Source: RBG-16-64-13 sp963718375 (lineage in GTDB: Bacteria; Actinomycetota; Thermoleophilia; RBG-16-64-13). From it: DNA of 64,000 nucleotides. How positions within the stretch are numbered: the first letter of the stretch is position 1; each line of letters begins with the position of its first letter. The stretch covers positions 806,001-870,000 of the forward strand of contig CAVQZD010000005.1 of the NCBI GenBank assembly GCA_963718375.1, written 5' to 3'. Both the position numbers and the translations under genes were made by a program. This document shows positions 36,869 to 46,691 of the stretch, in pieces. The notes under the pieces are model-generated. The model was not told where the DNA came from. It was given only the letters and a program-made list of their open reading frames with translations, and did not search any database.

Positions 36869-38712
36869 CAGGACCCCCTCCCTTCTTCAGGCACGGTTCG
36901 GCTGATCGCGTCGAACTTGCACATCTGAGAGCAGACGCCGCACCCAGCGCAATCGACAGCGTTGATCTCCACCTTGCGCTCTCCCTCATCGTCGACATAC
37001 AGGTTCAGCGCCCCACAGCCCGCCTTCAGACAATTCTTGCAGCCGGTGCAGAGCTCCGGGTCCACGTGGAAGACTGGCTTACGCACCTTGAACTGCAGAA
37101 CGCACGGGGCTTTGGCGATCACGACCGAAGGGCCTTCGGTTGCCAGCTCCTCCCGCAGGACCCGCTCGACGTCCTTCAGGTCATAGGGGTCCATGTGCGT
37201 GACGCGGTCTATACCGATGGCCTTGCACAAAGCCGGGATGTCCACTACTGCCGCCGGGACCCCCAACAGGGTCTTGCCGGTGCCGGGGTTCTCTTGGCCC
37301 CCGGTCATCGCGGTGGTGTCGTTGTCGAGGATCAAGGTGAGGATGTTCCCGCGGTTGTAGGCCACGTCCATGAGGGAGGTGATACCTGAGTGAAAGAACG
37401 TGCTGTCGCCGATGACAGCCACCACCTTGTTCCGCAGATCGGGCTTGGCGCCTTCGGTCGGCGGGTCGATGACCTTGGCCATGCCGTGGGCCATGCTGAT
37501 ACTCGCGCCCATGCACGTCTGGCAGTGCTGGGCGTTGTAGGGGGGCAACGCGCCCATCGTATAGCAGCCTATGTCGCCCGACACGTATACCTTGAGCTTG
37601 CTCAAGATGACATTGACGCCGCGATGCGAGCATCCCGGGCAGAAGGTGGGCGGTCTATCGGGCAGGTCGGCGATGTCGGGCCGCAGATCGCTGAGCAACC
37701 CTTCGTCCACACCCGGTGCTCCGGCGTCCGCTAGCGAGCGCGCCACCAGGCGAGCGCTCAGCTCTCCTTGGAGCGTGTTCAGCTGCTTGCCCCCGTCGAC
37801 CTCGATGCCCATCAGCCTGATGGCGTCTTCCATGATCGGGTCGGACTCTTCGACCACGTAGAGCTTGTCCACCCTGGAGCGGAACTCCTCGATCAACTTC
37901 CGAGGCAGCGGATAGGGCATGCCCATCTTCAGGAAGCTCGCGCCCGGAACAGCCTCGCGCGCGTATACGTATGTAGCCCCGCAGGTGATGATGCCCACCC
38001 GCGTGTCGCCCATCTCCACCCGGTTGAGCGGGCAGTCCTCGGCGTACTCACTGAGGTCCAGCACCCGCTGCTCCACCGCCAGATGCCGGATTCGAGCGTT
38101 CTGAGGCATCATGTGGTACTTGGCATAGTTGCGCGGCAGTGCCGTCACCGGCTTGGGCGCAGTGCGCTCTCCGAGCTTGACCAACCCCTTGGAATGAGAG
38201 GTCCTGGTGGTCATACGGAGCATCACGGGAGTGTCGAACCTCTCGGAGAGGTCGAAGGCAGCGACGGTGAACTCCCGGGCTTCATCGCTGTCCGACGGCT
38301 CCAGCACCGGGACCCGAGTGAACTTCGCATAGTTGCGGTTGTCTTGCTCGTCCTGAGAGCTGTGCATGCCCGGGTCATCAGCCGACACCACCACCAGGCC
38401 GCCCTCCACCCCCGTGTAGGACAAGGAGAAGAAGGGGTCGGCAGCCACGTTCAAGCCCACGTGCTTCATGCACACGATGGCTCTGCTCCCTGCCAAGACC
38501 GCGCCGGCGCCCACTTCCATGGCCACTTTCTCGTTCGGCGACCACTCGCAGTAGATGTCCTCGTACTCGGCCAACGTCTCCAGGATCTCGGTGCTGGGCG
38601 TACCAGGATAGGCCGAAGCCAGCTTCGCCCCCGCTTCCCAGACCCCGCGCGCGATCGCCTCGTTGCCGGAGAGCATCTCCATCTTCCCTGCTGTGTCTCT
38701 ATCGAATGCCAT
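36868..38712 (-). CDS. iorA: Indolepyruvate:ferredoxin oxidoreductase alpha subunit
   Basis: A 614-residue TPP enzyme subunit. The N-terminal pyrimidine-binding part has GVWEAGAKLASAYPGTPSTEI. The TPP pyrophosphate domain has the CPGCSHRG motif and VAVIGDSTFFHSGI. The C-terminus is a 2[4Fe-4S] ferredoxin domain (CTGCKNCLKAGC and CAGCGVCSQMC). With IorB it oxidatively decarboxylates aryl pyruvates. The ATG at 38710-38712 follows a GGAGGAG site; the 18 extra upstream codons of the open frame are unlikely. It is 11 bp downstream of the acyl-CoA synthetase gene, a pairing known for amino acid fermentation with ATP gain. Confidence 0.93.
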   Translation of the reverse strand: MAFDRDTAGKMEMLSGNEAIARGVWEAGAKLASAYPGTPSTEILETLAEYEDIYCEWSPNEKVAMEVGAGAVLAGSRAIVCMKHVGLNVAADPFFSLSYTGVEGGLVVVSADDPGMHSSQDEQDNRNYAKFTRVPVLEPSDSDEAREFTVAAFDLSERFDTPVMLRMTTRTSHSKGLVKLGERTAPKPVTALPRNYAKYHMMPQNARIRHLAVEQRVLDLSEYAEDCPLNRVEMGDTRVGIITCGATYVYAREAVPGASFLKMGMPYPLPRKLIEEFRSRVDKLYVVEESDPIMEDAIRLMGIEVDGGKQLNTLQGELSARLVARSLADAGAPGVDEGLLSDLRPDIADLPDRPPTFCPGCSHRGVNVILSKLKVYVSGDIGCYTMGALPPYNAQHCQTCMGASISMAHGMAKVIDPPTEGAKPDLRNKVVAVIGDSTFFHSGITSLMDVAYNRGNILTLILDNDTTAMTGGQENPGTGKTLLGVPAAVVDIPALCKAIGIDRVTHMDPYDLKDVERVLREELATEGPSVVIAKAPCVLQFKVRKPVFHVDPELCTGCKNCLKAGCGALNLYVDDEGERKVEINAVDCAGCGVCSQMCKFDAISRTVPEEGRGS

Positions 38713-38723
38713 GTCTCCTCCGC

Positions 38724-40908
38724 CTAGGACGAGGGTTTGTGGTCGCGTACGTGGGCCGCATACCATTCCATGCGATCGAGAGCTTGCGCCGCCGCCTTAT
38801 ACGACGAAAGCACGATCGACCGGTACTTCTTGCCGTAGTCGAACACCGATCCGCGTATGGCGGAGTCGGGTACGTGGATGATGGGTTTGCCTGTCGACTC
38901 CATGAGGTCCGCACACAGCGCGAGCACGGACTGCTCCCACTCGGTGAGGTCGGCGAAGTCACCGTCCGCGGTCAGCTTGCGTTCACCGGCCGCCAGAGCG
39001 GGCACTCCCATTAGCGACAGGGCCAGTACCGCGTCCACGGCGTCGGATCGAGCCACCGCCCTGAGCACCTCTAGCGACACATCTCCGCCGCCGGAGGCGA
39101 CCAGGTCCAGAGGGTTCTGCCTGCTCCAGAACTCCGGCAGTAACGGATCCAGGGACTCGTAGAGTCCTGGTGGCAGCTCCGCCAACTGCAGCCCGTGGCG
39201 TGCCACTTCATCAGAGGCGATGACTCCAGCCCCACCACCCTGGGTGACGATGGCCACACGCCTTCCTTTGGGCAGAGGCAGGTAGGCAAGACAACTGCCG
39301 AGGTCGACCACCTCTTGCGGGCTCGTGCAGGTGACCACACCGGCTTTCCGGGCTGCCGCCTCCCACACCGCCGCCGAACCGGCCATCGCCCCTGTATGAG
39401 AGGCTGCCGCCTTGCTGCCGTACTCAGTGACCCCGGCGCGCAATACTACGACGGGTTTCACCGCGGACGTCCGCGAAGCGACGTCCAGGAAGCGTGTCCC
39501 GTCGCTGATACCCTCGATGTACATCATCACGCAGGTGGTGTTGGGGTCATCCTTGAGGTACTCGAGAATGTCTACGGTGCCGATCTGGGCCTCATTACCG
39601 ACGCTCGCGAACTTGTCTATGCCGATGCCCCGCCGCTGACACATGCCCGTGGTGGTGACCCCCACGTTGCCCGACTGCGACACAAAGCTCAGAGTGCCCT
39701 TCGGGGGGATGGAGCTTGACGAAACCGACAGCGTGAAGGTCCACTTCGCCCGAGATCATGCCCATGCAGTTGGGTCCCATGAGCGTGACTCCACCGTCGG
39801 TGGCTATGCGCTCGATCTCCCGCTCGGCTTCGGCGCCGGACTCCCCGGTCTCGCTGTAGCCCGCGGCGATGGCGATGGCAGCGCGTATCCGTTTGCTCGC
39901 GCACTCGCTAAGCAGGGGCGCCACGTGTTGCCCGCCCACCGCCAGCAGCGCCATGTCGGGCGACTCCGGCAACTCCTCGATGCTCAGATACGATGGCAGT
40001 CCGAAGAAGACTCCGCCCTTGGGATTGACCGGGAACACCCTGCCCTTGTATCCGCCGTCCAGGATGTTCTGGAGCACTGACCCACCCCACTTGGCCGCAT
40101 CCTCGGAGGCACCCACCACCGCGATGGAGCGCGGGGCCAGGAGAGCCTTCAGATCCGGCTTGAAAGCCCGCCCTTCCCTCTTCGGCTCCTCCGGCCTCGG
40201 GCCCAGGATGACGAGAGCGTCCACGGCCACAGGCTTATCGCCCTGCACCAGGACCGGATTGACGTCTATCTCGGCTATCTCAGGATGGTCCAACGCCATC
40301 TGGCCGATCGCCTGGACGATGCGGGCAAGGCTATCTTGGTCCACTGCGGGATAGCCTCGGAAAGGACCCAGCAGACGCTTGGCCCGCATCAGACCGAGCA
40401 ACTCGAAAGCCTGCGCATCATCCACGGGCGCGACGGCAAGCGCAACGTCCGCCAGAGCTTCGGTCAACACCCCACCCAGGCCAAAGGCGACCACGGGGCC
40501 GAAGACCGCATCCCGCTTCATGCCCACCATGAACTCACGGCTGCCCGAGATCATCTGCTCGACTAGGACCGCTTCCAGCCGGCCCTGCGCGCGCTCTTGC
40601 AGGAGGGCGAACGTCCGACGCACCGCTTCTTCGCCCTCGACGCCGACTACCACCAGGCCCGCTTCGGTCTTGTGGTGCACGTCGGTCGCGACGCCCTTCA
40701 TCACGACCTTCCCCCCGATACGACCCGCGGCGGCAACAGCGTCGGCTTCAGTCTCGACCGCAGCTCCTTCGGTCACCGGTATGCCGTAGGCGCGGAACAG
40801 CCGCTTCGACCGACCTTCGTCCAGCGCGGAGTCGCCCGCCGCGAGGGCGGAGGCGATCATCTCAGCCGAGGTCCTCCTGGCGTCCGCGTATGCCTCTGGG
40901 TCTACCAT
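38724..40908 (-). CDS. ADP-forming acyl-CoA synthetase (fused alpha/beta), frameshifted
   Basis: The enzyme converts acyl-CoA, ADP and phosphate to acid, CoA and ATP. The N-terminal half is an ATP-grasp beta domain (GGKVVMKGVATDVHHKTEAG...EIDVNPVLV). The CoA-binding Rossmann domain (RSIAVVGASEDAAKWGGSV) and the ligase domain with SHTGAMAGS and VTQGGGAGV follow. The catalytic phospho-His is probably in SHTG or an equivalent. The frame breaks at a six-base G run (39703-39708 on the plus strand): removing one base gives KLHPPKGTLSFVSQSGN. Corrected length is about 728 residues. It lies 16 bp after the LVIVD gene and 11 bp before iorA, and would harvest ATP from acyl-CoAs. Confidence 0.87.
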
Positions 40909-40924
40909 CGATCGTCCGATGCGC

Positions 40925-42250
40925 CTAGACAGTGCAGCGCAGCACGTACAGGCCGGAATGCTGAGTGTCCACGAAGATGTTGCCTCTACGATCCACGAGC
41001 ACGTCCTCGGTCGTCCCCTGCCGTGGTCCAGGGAAGGCGTCCCCGGCCGCGTTGTTGAAGGCCCAGTCTTCAGGGTCAGGGGGTATGAAGTAGGCGATCT
41101 CCTTGGGGACGTACGGGTCGTTGATGTCATACACCCGCAGACCGGCGTGGAAGTACGCGCAGTACACCCGGTCGTTGCGGTCTTCGAGCACCGGGTCGTT
41201 GTGGGGCTCGTGGATGTTGTGCGGGCCGAACGGTCCGGCGCCCCAACCGGGGATCTCATTGAAATTCTTGTAGGGGTAGCGGTCGGGCACCTCTGGGTAG
41301 GGGAACACCGAAACGAGCGTCGGGTCGGTGGGGTCGGCGATGTCTACCATGCCCAGGAAGTTCACAGGCTGCGCCGCTTTGTTCACCTGCTCCTTGCTGT
41401 ACACGTGGAAGCGCTCGCCTTCGCTGGTCATGACCGCATAGTCACGCTTCGAGAGAGGCAGGACGGTGTGGCAGCGGGCGCCACTCAGCTTGCCTGAGAA
41501 GGGGGGATGGTGTCTCAACTGCCCCACGAGTTGCGGCGTGCTGATATCGGACATGTCCAGTACCACCATGCCCGCGCCGCCATAGCTGACATAGCAGTAC
41601 TTGCCCTTGGGGTAAGCCGGGCCGTGCATCATGGCAGCATCCAGCATGGCGAACTGCTCTTCGTCGGTGACCGGCGGCCCCGCCGGATCGATGGTGCCGG
41701 CGATGAACTGATCGGGCATCCACCAGCGACCCGCTTCCACTGGGTTCTTGGGGTCGATGAGATCGAGGATCCGATAGATGTAGCCCCTATAGCCCTTGCA
41801 GGTACCGCTCAGGTGAGCGTAGCGACCGCCGTTGTAGAAGAAGCGATGCACGCCTCCCCCGCCGGTGGTGGCCCATTTCGAGAGCAGCTTGGGATCAGCC
41901 GGGTCTTTGACATCCCATATCCAGAGGCCCTCTTCGTAGGGATCGCCCCACTCATTGGCATGGAGCATCGGCAGAGTCCCGCCGAGGGCGGTCAGCATCA
42001 GGCCATCGCCCACTTGGATCTTGGGTGTGCCTTGGCCTGCCAAGTCCGGACCGGGGACGAACTTGAGGTATTCTGGCTTGGCGGGATCGGTCACGTCGAC
42101 GATGGCCCAGCCAGAATGCTTGAAATGGGCCGCATACAGATAGAAGCGTCCGTCGACCTCCTGCATGGCCATCTGGAACCAGGGCTTGCCCTCTAGATCG
42201 TGATAGGCGATGACATCGATGTTCTTGGAGAACGCTTGCTTGCCACTCAT
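40925..42250 (-). CDS. LVIVD-repeat beta-propeller protein
   Basis: A 441-residue protein with repeated strands that fit the LVIVD/beta-propeller pattern: WAIVDVTDPAKPEYL, LWIWDVKDPADPKLL, MVVLDMSDISTPQLV, LGMVDIADPTDPTLV and LRVYDINDPYVPKEI. No signal peptide or membrane segment is seen, so it may be cytoplasmic. Several conserved His residues (GGGGVHRFF, GARCHTVLP, GPHNIHEPHND) suggest metal binding at the propeller centre. Its catalytic role, if any, is unknown. It is the first gene of the ACD-iorAB operon and is divergent from the FadR-type regulator gene, whose operator lies in the shared upstream region. Confidence 0.78.
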   Translation of the reverse strand: MSGKQAFSKNIDVIAYHDLEGKPWFQMAMQEVDGRFYLYAAHFKHSGWAIVDVTDPAKPEYLKFVPGPDLAGQGTPKIQVGDGLMLTALGGTLPMLHANEWGDPYEEGLWIWDVKDPADPKLLSKWATTGGGGVHRFFYNGGRYAHLSGTCKGYRGYIYRILDLIDPKNPVEAGRWWMPDQFIAGTIDPAGPPVTDEEQFAMLDAAMMHGPAYPKGKYCYVSYGGAGMVVLDMSDISTPQLVGQLRHHPPFSGKLSGARCHTVLPLSKRDYAVMTSEGERFHVYSKEQVNKAAQPVNFLGMVDIADPTDPTLVSVFPYPEVPDRYPYKNFNEIPGWGAGPFGPHNIHEPHNDPVLEDRNDRVYCAYFHAGLRVYDINDPYVPKEIAYFIPPDPEDWAFNNAAGDAFPGPRQGTTEDVLVDRRGNIFVDTQHSGLYVLRCTV

Positions 42251-42292
42251 AGAGACCTCACTCCATCCCGCGATCCGGACGCGTCTTCCCTA

Positions 42293-42321
42293 TTCACCTG
42301 GGCAAAGTTTATTGGTATAGT
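42293..42321 (+). promoter_or_regulatory. Promoter of the FadR-type regulator gene
   Basis: TTCACC (42293-42298), 17-base spacer, TATAGT (42316-42321). RNA would start near 42328, about 27 bases before the ATG. Confidence 0.5.
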
Positions 42322-42331
42322 CATTATGCCA
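42313..42331. promoter_or_regulatory. FadR-type operator
   Basis: TGGTATA (42313-42319) and TATGCCA (42325-42331) form a 7-5-7 inverted repeat with one mismatch. It covers the -10 box of the regulator promoter and resembles TGGT-N-ACCA sites of FadR/FCD regulators, so autoregulation and control of the divergent LVIVD operon are likely. Confidence 0.55.
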
Positions 42332-42354
42332 CAGGACAAGTTGGGGTGATAGAT

Positions 42355-43089
42355 ATGTCCGAAACACAGACCGTGACCACACTGCGAGAGACCTCCCTGT
42401 CACCGGAGACCGCGAGTGACAGCGCCGTTCACTACCTTCGCGCCATGATCTTCTCTGGGGAGCTCCAGCCGGGCGACCGGCTCCCTCCAGAACGAGAACT
42501 AGGTGCCAGGCTGGGGCTATCGAGAATGACTCTGCGCCTGGCTCTGAAGGTGCTCGAGAGCAACGGCTACATCGTCACCACGAGGGGCTCTCGCGGCGGT
42601 TCCCGCGTGAACGATATCGATACGTTGTTCAAGTGCTGGAAGCAGTGGATGGCGCAGCATCACGAAGACCTCGAAGACATCTTCGAGCTCAGGATCACGG
42701 TCGAGTCGAGGCTGGCTGCCCTGGCAGCCGAACGGCGCACCGAAGAGGACCTCCACGACATGCGAGAGGCCATCGTCGGCGAAGAGGGTATCGAGGACTA
42801 CTCGTCACTATTCCGCGCCGACATGGACCTGCACCGAGCGATAGCCCGGGCTGCTCGCAGCCCCCATCTGGAGAAGGCCATGACCATCGCCCGAGGAGAG
42901 CAGTTCGTGCCTGTGGACATCATGCATCTGGACAACAAGGACCCGCGCATACACGTTGCTCACCGCAGCATCATCGATGCCATACAAGCGAGCGATGCCA
43001 TCAGAGCTGAGGCGGAGATGCGCCGCCACATCACCCATGTGCGCGAGCTCACAGACCAGGCCCTCCAGGCATCTGGCCTATTGCCGTAG
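42355..43089 (+). CDS. GntR-family (FadR/FCD subfamily) transcriptional regulator
   Basis: A 244-residue regulator. The GntR winged helix occupies about residues 25-90 (AVHYLRAMIFSGELQPGDRLPPERELG, with the recognition helix in LGLSRMTLRLALKVLES and a wing GYIVTTRGSRGGSRV). The C-terminal FCD domain has the metal/ligand-binding pattern FRADMDLHRAIARAA and a late HRSIIDAIQASDA. The ATG at 42355 follows a GGGGTGA site. It is divergent from the LVIVD-ACD-iorAB operon, and an imperfect palindrome lies between them. Ligands of this family are usually small organic acids. Confidence 0.88.
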   Translation: MSETQTVTTLRETSLSPETASDSAVHYLRAMIFSGELQPGDRLPPERELGARLGLSRMTLRLALKVLESNGYIVTTRGSRGGSRVNDIDTLFKCWKQWMAQHHEDLEDIFELRITVESRLAALAAERRTEEDLHDMREAIVGEEGIEDYSSLFRADMDLHRAIARAARSPHLEKAMTIARGEQFVPVDIMHLDNKDPRIHVAHRSIIDAIQASDAIRAEAEMRRHITHVRELTDQALQASGLLP

Positions 43090-43100
43090 GCAGAGGTCCG

Positions 43101-43922
43101 TCAAGACCCGCTCATGGCGATCTCGCCCACGTTCACGTCCTTTGACGCGTCGATCGCTTCGATAGTCTTGGGGACATAGCCCTCCTTCTCCACGCGCAAA
43201 GAGTACATGCCCGGCTCTTGGCGCTCGAACCAGAAGTCGCCGAAGTCGTCGGTGGCAAGGACCGAGACCTCTTTGCCCTTCGCGTCAAGAAGAGTCACCT
43301 TGGCACCCTCGAGGCACTCATCCTCCTTGGGATCGAAGACCTCTCCGGCGATGAAATACTTGTTGGGCAGGTCTATGTAGTAGACACGAGGCTTCGCCCC
43401 GGCCTCGGGCTTCAGCACCTCGGCTCTTGCGATGAGTTCCTTCATCTCGGACTCCTCGCCGAACGTCAGCGCGCCCGTCGGGCAGGCGTCCACGCAGCGT
43501 GTCTCTTTCCAGCCCTGGTCGAGCAGATGCGCGCAGAAGGTGCACTTCTGGGCGATCTTGGCCCCCTCGTTCCAGTAGATCACCTCATAGGGACAGGCCT
43601 TGATGCAGTCGCCTTTGCCCTGACACTTCTCGGGGTCGATGATGACGATGCCGTCTTCGCGCTTGTATATAGCCTTGGACTGGCAGGCCGGGATGCAGGG
43701 AGCCTCGTCGCAGTGCTGACAGATGTCATGCATGTAGCGTACTCGCACCTTGGGCACCGTGCCCTGCACGATGTCGGTGACCTTCATCCAGAAGTGCCCG
43801 GTGTCCGGCTGCGGAGCGGCGATGGGCGTCCAATCGTTGTCGCAGTGTTCGTCCTTGCACGCCACTTGGCAGTTGTAGCAGCCGTTGCACTTGCTTACGT
43901 CTATGACCATCACTTTGCCCAT
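43101..43922 (-). CDS. Transhydroxylase-like Fe-S subunit (AthS-like, DmsB family) with C-terminal beta-barrel
   Basis: A 273-residue electron-transfer subunit. Cysteine groups CNGCYNCQVAC (from residue 12), CQHCDEAPCIPAC, CQGKGDCIKAC and CTFC...CVDAC follow the DmsB layout, but the third group lacks one Cys (Lys takes its place), so three clusters are expected. The C-terminal 80 residues (YFIAGEVFDPKEDECLEGAKVTLL...) form a transthyretin/carboxypeptidase-regulatory-like beta-sandwich. That extra domain and the length match the small subunit of pyrogallol-phloroglucinol transhydroxylase of Pelobacter, as I recall it. The ATG is one base after the large-subunit stop; the open frame before it overlaps that gene and is not coding. 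Confidence 0.82.
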   Translation of the reverse strand: MGKVMVIDVSKCNGCYNCQVACKDEHCDNDWTPIAAPQPDTGHFWMKVTDIVQGTVPKVRVRYMHDICQHCDEAPCIPACQSKAIYKREDGIVIIDPEKCQGKGDCIKACPYEVIYWNEGAKIAQKCTFCAHLLDQGWKETRCVDACPTGALTFGEESEMKELIARAEVLKPEAGAKPRVYYIDLPNKYFIAGEVFDPKEDECLEGAKVTLLDAKGKEVSVLATDDFGDFWFERQEPGMYSLRVEKEGYVPKTIEAIDASKDVNVGEIAMSGS

Positions 43923-43923
43923 G

Positions 43924-46602
43924 TCAGTCCTCTCCTTGGACCGGTACTTCCTCGAGGTTCCCAGGCACCTGGGCCAGCATCCGCTCCCAGGCGAGCCCAG
44001 TGCTCTTATCATAAGGTAGCGCGAAGACCTCCGGATAATCACGGCGCAGGGCCTCGAGGTCGACGCGCTCGTACTCCACCAAGAACCCTCCGGAGACCAT
44101 GCCGGTGGCGTTCTTCGAAATGGTGTTGCGCGGCGTGATCAAGTTTATCGCTCCACCGCGGTCCAGCTCACCGGGCACGATAGCATCGTATCGCGCGCCG
44201 TGGTCCATGGAGATGACGCCCGCCATCACGCGCTCAGTCACATACGCGCCCGCCAGGACTGCGCCCCGTTCGTTGTAGACCTTGATGATGTCGCGGTGGC
44301 GGATGCCACGCGCTTTGGCGTCATCAGGATGGATCCAGGCAGTCTGGTACGCGTAGCCATCTGAACCAACGATCTTGTTGGTCTCGATCTCACGCAGCCA
44401 TTGCATGTCGTCGTGCTGTGAGTGCACACGCCAACGCGGATGGTTGGAGATACAGAGGACGGGATAGACCTTCGCACGGTCGCCCGAGACGCGCTCGTCG
44501 TGACCCGAACCGCGCTCGACCCAGTGGGGCACCGGCGGGCGCTCGTCGTCGTCGGGAAAGTTGTCGGCCAAGCGCTGCGAGAAGAACTCGAGTTTGCCTG
44601 TGGGGGTGGAGAGTGGGTGATTCTCCGGGTCCTCGGCGAAGGGTCGCAGCCCTACCTCGTGCTTCTCCCAGTCGGGGTCGGTGGGGATCACGTAATGACC
44701 CTTCTCCATGAACTCTTCCCACGTCACCAGTTCGGAGACGCCGCAGTTGTCGAAGCCGATCCGTATGTAGTCGTCCACGGACTTGCCCCCGGTGAACTCC
44801 TCCAGGATGCCCAGCTTCTCAGCGACAGCGCACACGACCTCGTAGTCGCTCTTCGACTCACCCACCGCGTCGATGCACTTGGCGTCGTAGAACAGGGTGC
44901 CGAACTCAGCCGTGTAGTTGTCGATGCCGATGTCGTCCTGCTCGAACTTCGTGGTCACCGGAAGGATGAGATCGGCGAACTCGCAGTCGTTCTCGATCCA
45001 CGGGTGCTGGGCCACGATGAACTCGATCTTGGGATTCTGGAACGCCTTGCCTATGTAGTTGCCGTCGTTCCAACAGGTCACCAGTGAGGGCGAGTCGCTC
45101 CAGATCATGTGGACCTCCGAGCACCCCTCGACGGGATACTGGTATTGGTTGAACTGATCCTCGGTGAGCTGACGACTCTGAGTGGTGCCATACCAGGTAA
45201 GCGGCTTCTCGGGCGTCGCCTCGTTGATGGCGAAGTGGATCAAGTCCTTGGGGATGAACTGCGCAGGCAGGTCCCCGACCGTGGGTGCGGCCCGGTTGGC
45301 CTCAGTAGCCATCAGGTTGGGATAGACCGAGTGCCGGGGGACAGGCACCGAATTGCCGAACGGGAACTTGTTGCCCTCGCGTACGCCCATCAGCCCCCAT
45401 TCGATGGTGGTCAGCATATGGCGACCCGGCTTGCCCACGCCCTGCATGCCCAGCAGGCAGACCTCAGCCCTCATGTTCTCGGTGGCGTACGGGGCCCGCG
45501 ACATGTTGCCGCCGTTGCCGTGGGTTATGCAGGTGGGGGCGCCGGCCCAACGTCTGGCCAAGGCTTTGGTGATGCGAGTCGGCACCGTGGTCTTCTGCTG
45601 GGCCCACTGCGGAGTCTTGGGGACGCCGTCTTCCTTGCCCAGCACGTAATCCGCGAACTTGTCGAAGCCCACCACGTGGGTGTCGACGTACTCCTTGTCG
45701 TAGGTGTCTGCGGTGATCCATAGGTAGGCGATAGCGAAGAAGAGGGCCGCGTCCGTGTTGGGCCGGATGGGGATCCACTTGTCCGCGTGCACGGCAGTGC
45801 CGTAGTTGACCTCAGGGCCGATACAGATCTGCTTGATGCCCAGTTCGGTGAACCAGTAGAGGAGTTGACTCACGGTCTGGCCGCCCCAGCCCCAGGGAGT
45901 CGTCTCGGGATCGTTGCCCCAGTGCAGCATGGTCTGCGTGTGCTCGGCGATGTCGGGGATGATGTTCGAGGAATAGAAGGCCTTGCCCACCGGCTCGTTG
46001 CCCCATACGTGCTTCGCGCCCCAGTACCATCCCTCCCAACTGTCGGGGTTGCGGTTCTGCACCGTATAGTTGCCGAGCAGCGACATCATCTTGCGGTTGC
46101 AGCCGTGGGTGGTGTGGACGACCTTGCCCTCGCCATGCCCATCCTGCTGCAGGAGGACGGCCGAGAGCCCGTATTCTTTCTCGATGCGCCGGATCTCCGA
46201 CGCGACGATGTCGGTGGCTTCGTCCCAGGAGATGCGGACGTACCTGCTCTTGCCGCGATTCTGCGAGTTGCGCCCGCCGGGCCCGGTCGAGCCCGGGGCT
46301 CCCGCGGGGTCCCAGTCGACCCGTTTGAGCGGGTACATCACTCTGTTGGGCGAGTTGATGCGGTTCTTGTAGGCAAGCGTGAAGGGTGGGATCAGCACCT
46401 TCATGGCGCATTCGAAGGTCTTGCCCCGGGCCTCCATCCGCCAAGGCTTGCGATCGTACTTCCAGTCGAAGTGGAACGGCCGGATGCGTATTACACGTCC
46501 GTCCTTGACATCGACCTGCACGGTGTTACCGTCTTGGACGACGCCGTTGAAACTGAGCCCCTTCACGACGGTCCGTTCGTTGTCGCTCTGCCGGCCGCTC
46601 AT
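43924..46602 (-). CDS. Molybdopterin oxidoreductase large subunit, pyrogallol-phloroglucinol transhydroxylase-like
   Basis: An 892-residue bis-MGD molybdenum enzyme of the DMSO reductase family, close to the length of Pelobacter transhydroxylase (about 875). No Tat signal peptide and no N-terminal cysteine motif for a [4Fe-4S] cluster are present, both as in that enzyme. Residues Asp187-Ser188 in RNPDSWEGWYWG sit where the transhydroxylase has its catalytic Asp and Mo-ligating Ser; the His of QDGHGEG may match the catalytic His. Later landmarks are CITHGNGGNMSR and a C-terminal MopB domain (RGIRHRDIIKVYNERG). The ATG at 46602 has GGAGG and GGGTGA upstream. Acetylene hydratase and other Mo/W hydratases are the main alternatives. 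Confidence 0.82.
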   Translation of the reverse strand: MSGRQSDNERTVVKGLSFNGVVQDGNTVQVDVKDGRVIRIRPFHFDWKYDRKPWRMEARGKTFECAMKVLIPPFTLAYKNRINSPNRVMYPLKRVDWDPAGAPGSTGPGGRNSQNRGKSRYVRISWDEATDIVASEIRRIEKEYGLSAVLLQQDGHGEGKVVHTTHGCNRKMMSLLGNYTVQNRNPDSWEGWYWGAKHVWGNEPVGKAFYSSNIIPDIAEHTQTMLHWGNDPETTPWGWGGQTVSQLLYWFTELGIKQICIGPEVNYGTAVHADKWIPIRPNTDAALFFAIAYLWITADTYDKEYVDTHVVGFDKFADYVLGKEDGVPKTPQWAQQKTTVPTRITKALARRWAGAPTCITHGNGGNMSRAPYATENMRAEVCLLGMQGVGKPGRHMLTTIEWGLMGVREGNKFPFGNSVPVPRHSVYPNLMATEANRAAPTVGDLPAQFIPKDLIHFAINEATPEKPLTWYGTTQSRQLTEDQFNQYQYPVEGCSEVHMIWSDSPSLVTCWNDGNYIGKAFQNPKIEFIVAQHPWIENDCEFADLILPVTTKFEQDDIGIDNYTAEFGTLFYDAKCIDAVGESKSDYEVVCAVAEKLGILEEFTGGKSVDDYIRIGFDNCGVSELVTWEEFMEKGHYVIPTDPDWEKHEVGLRPFAEDPENHPLSTPTGKLEFFSQRLADNFPDDDERPPVPHWVERGSGHDERVSGDRAKVYPVLCISNHPRWRVHSQHDDMQWLREIETNKIVGSDGYAYQTAWIHPDDAKARGIRHRDIIKVYNERGAVLAGAYVTERVMAGVISMDHGARYDAIVPGELDRGGAINLITPRNTISKNATGMVSGGFLVEYERVDLEALRRDYPEVFALPYDKSTGLAWERMLAQVPGNLEEVPVQGED

Positions 46603-46691
46603 GTCTTCACCCGCCTCCTCGATCCTGATCGCATATCCTACGGGCCGCACCCGCGAGTCCCGTACCCCTGGTATTGTCTGGACAGGAAAGC

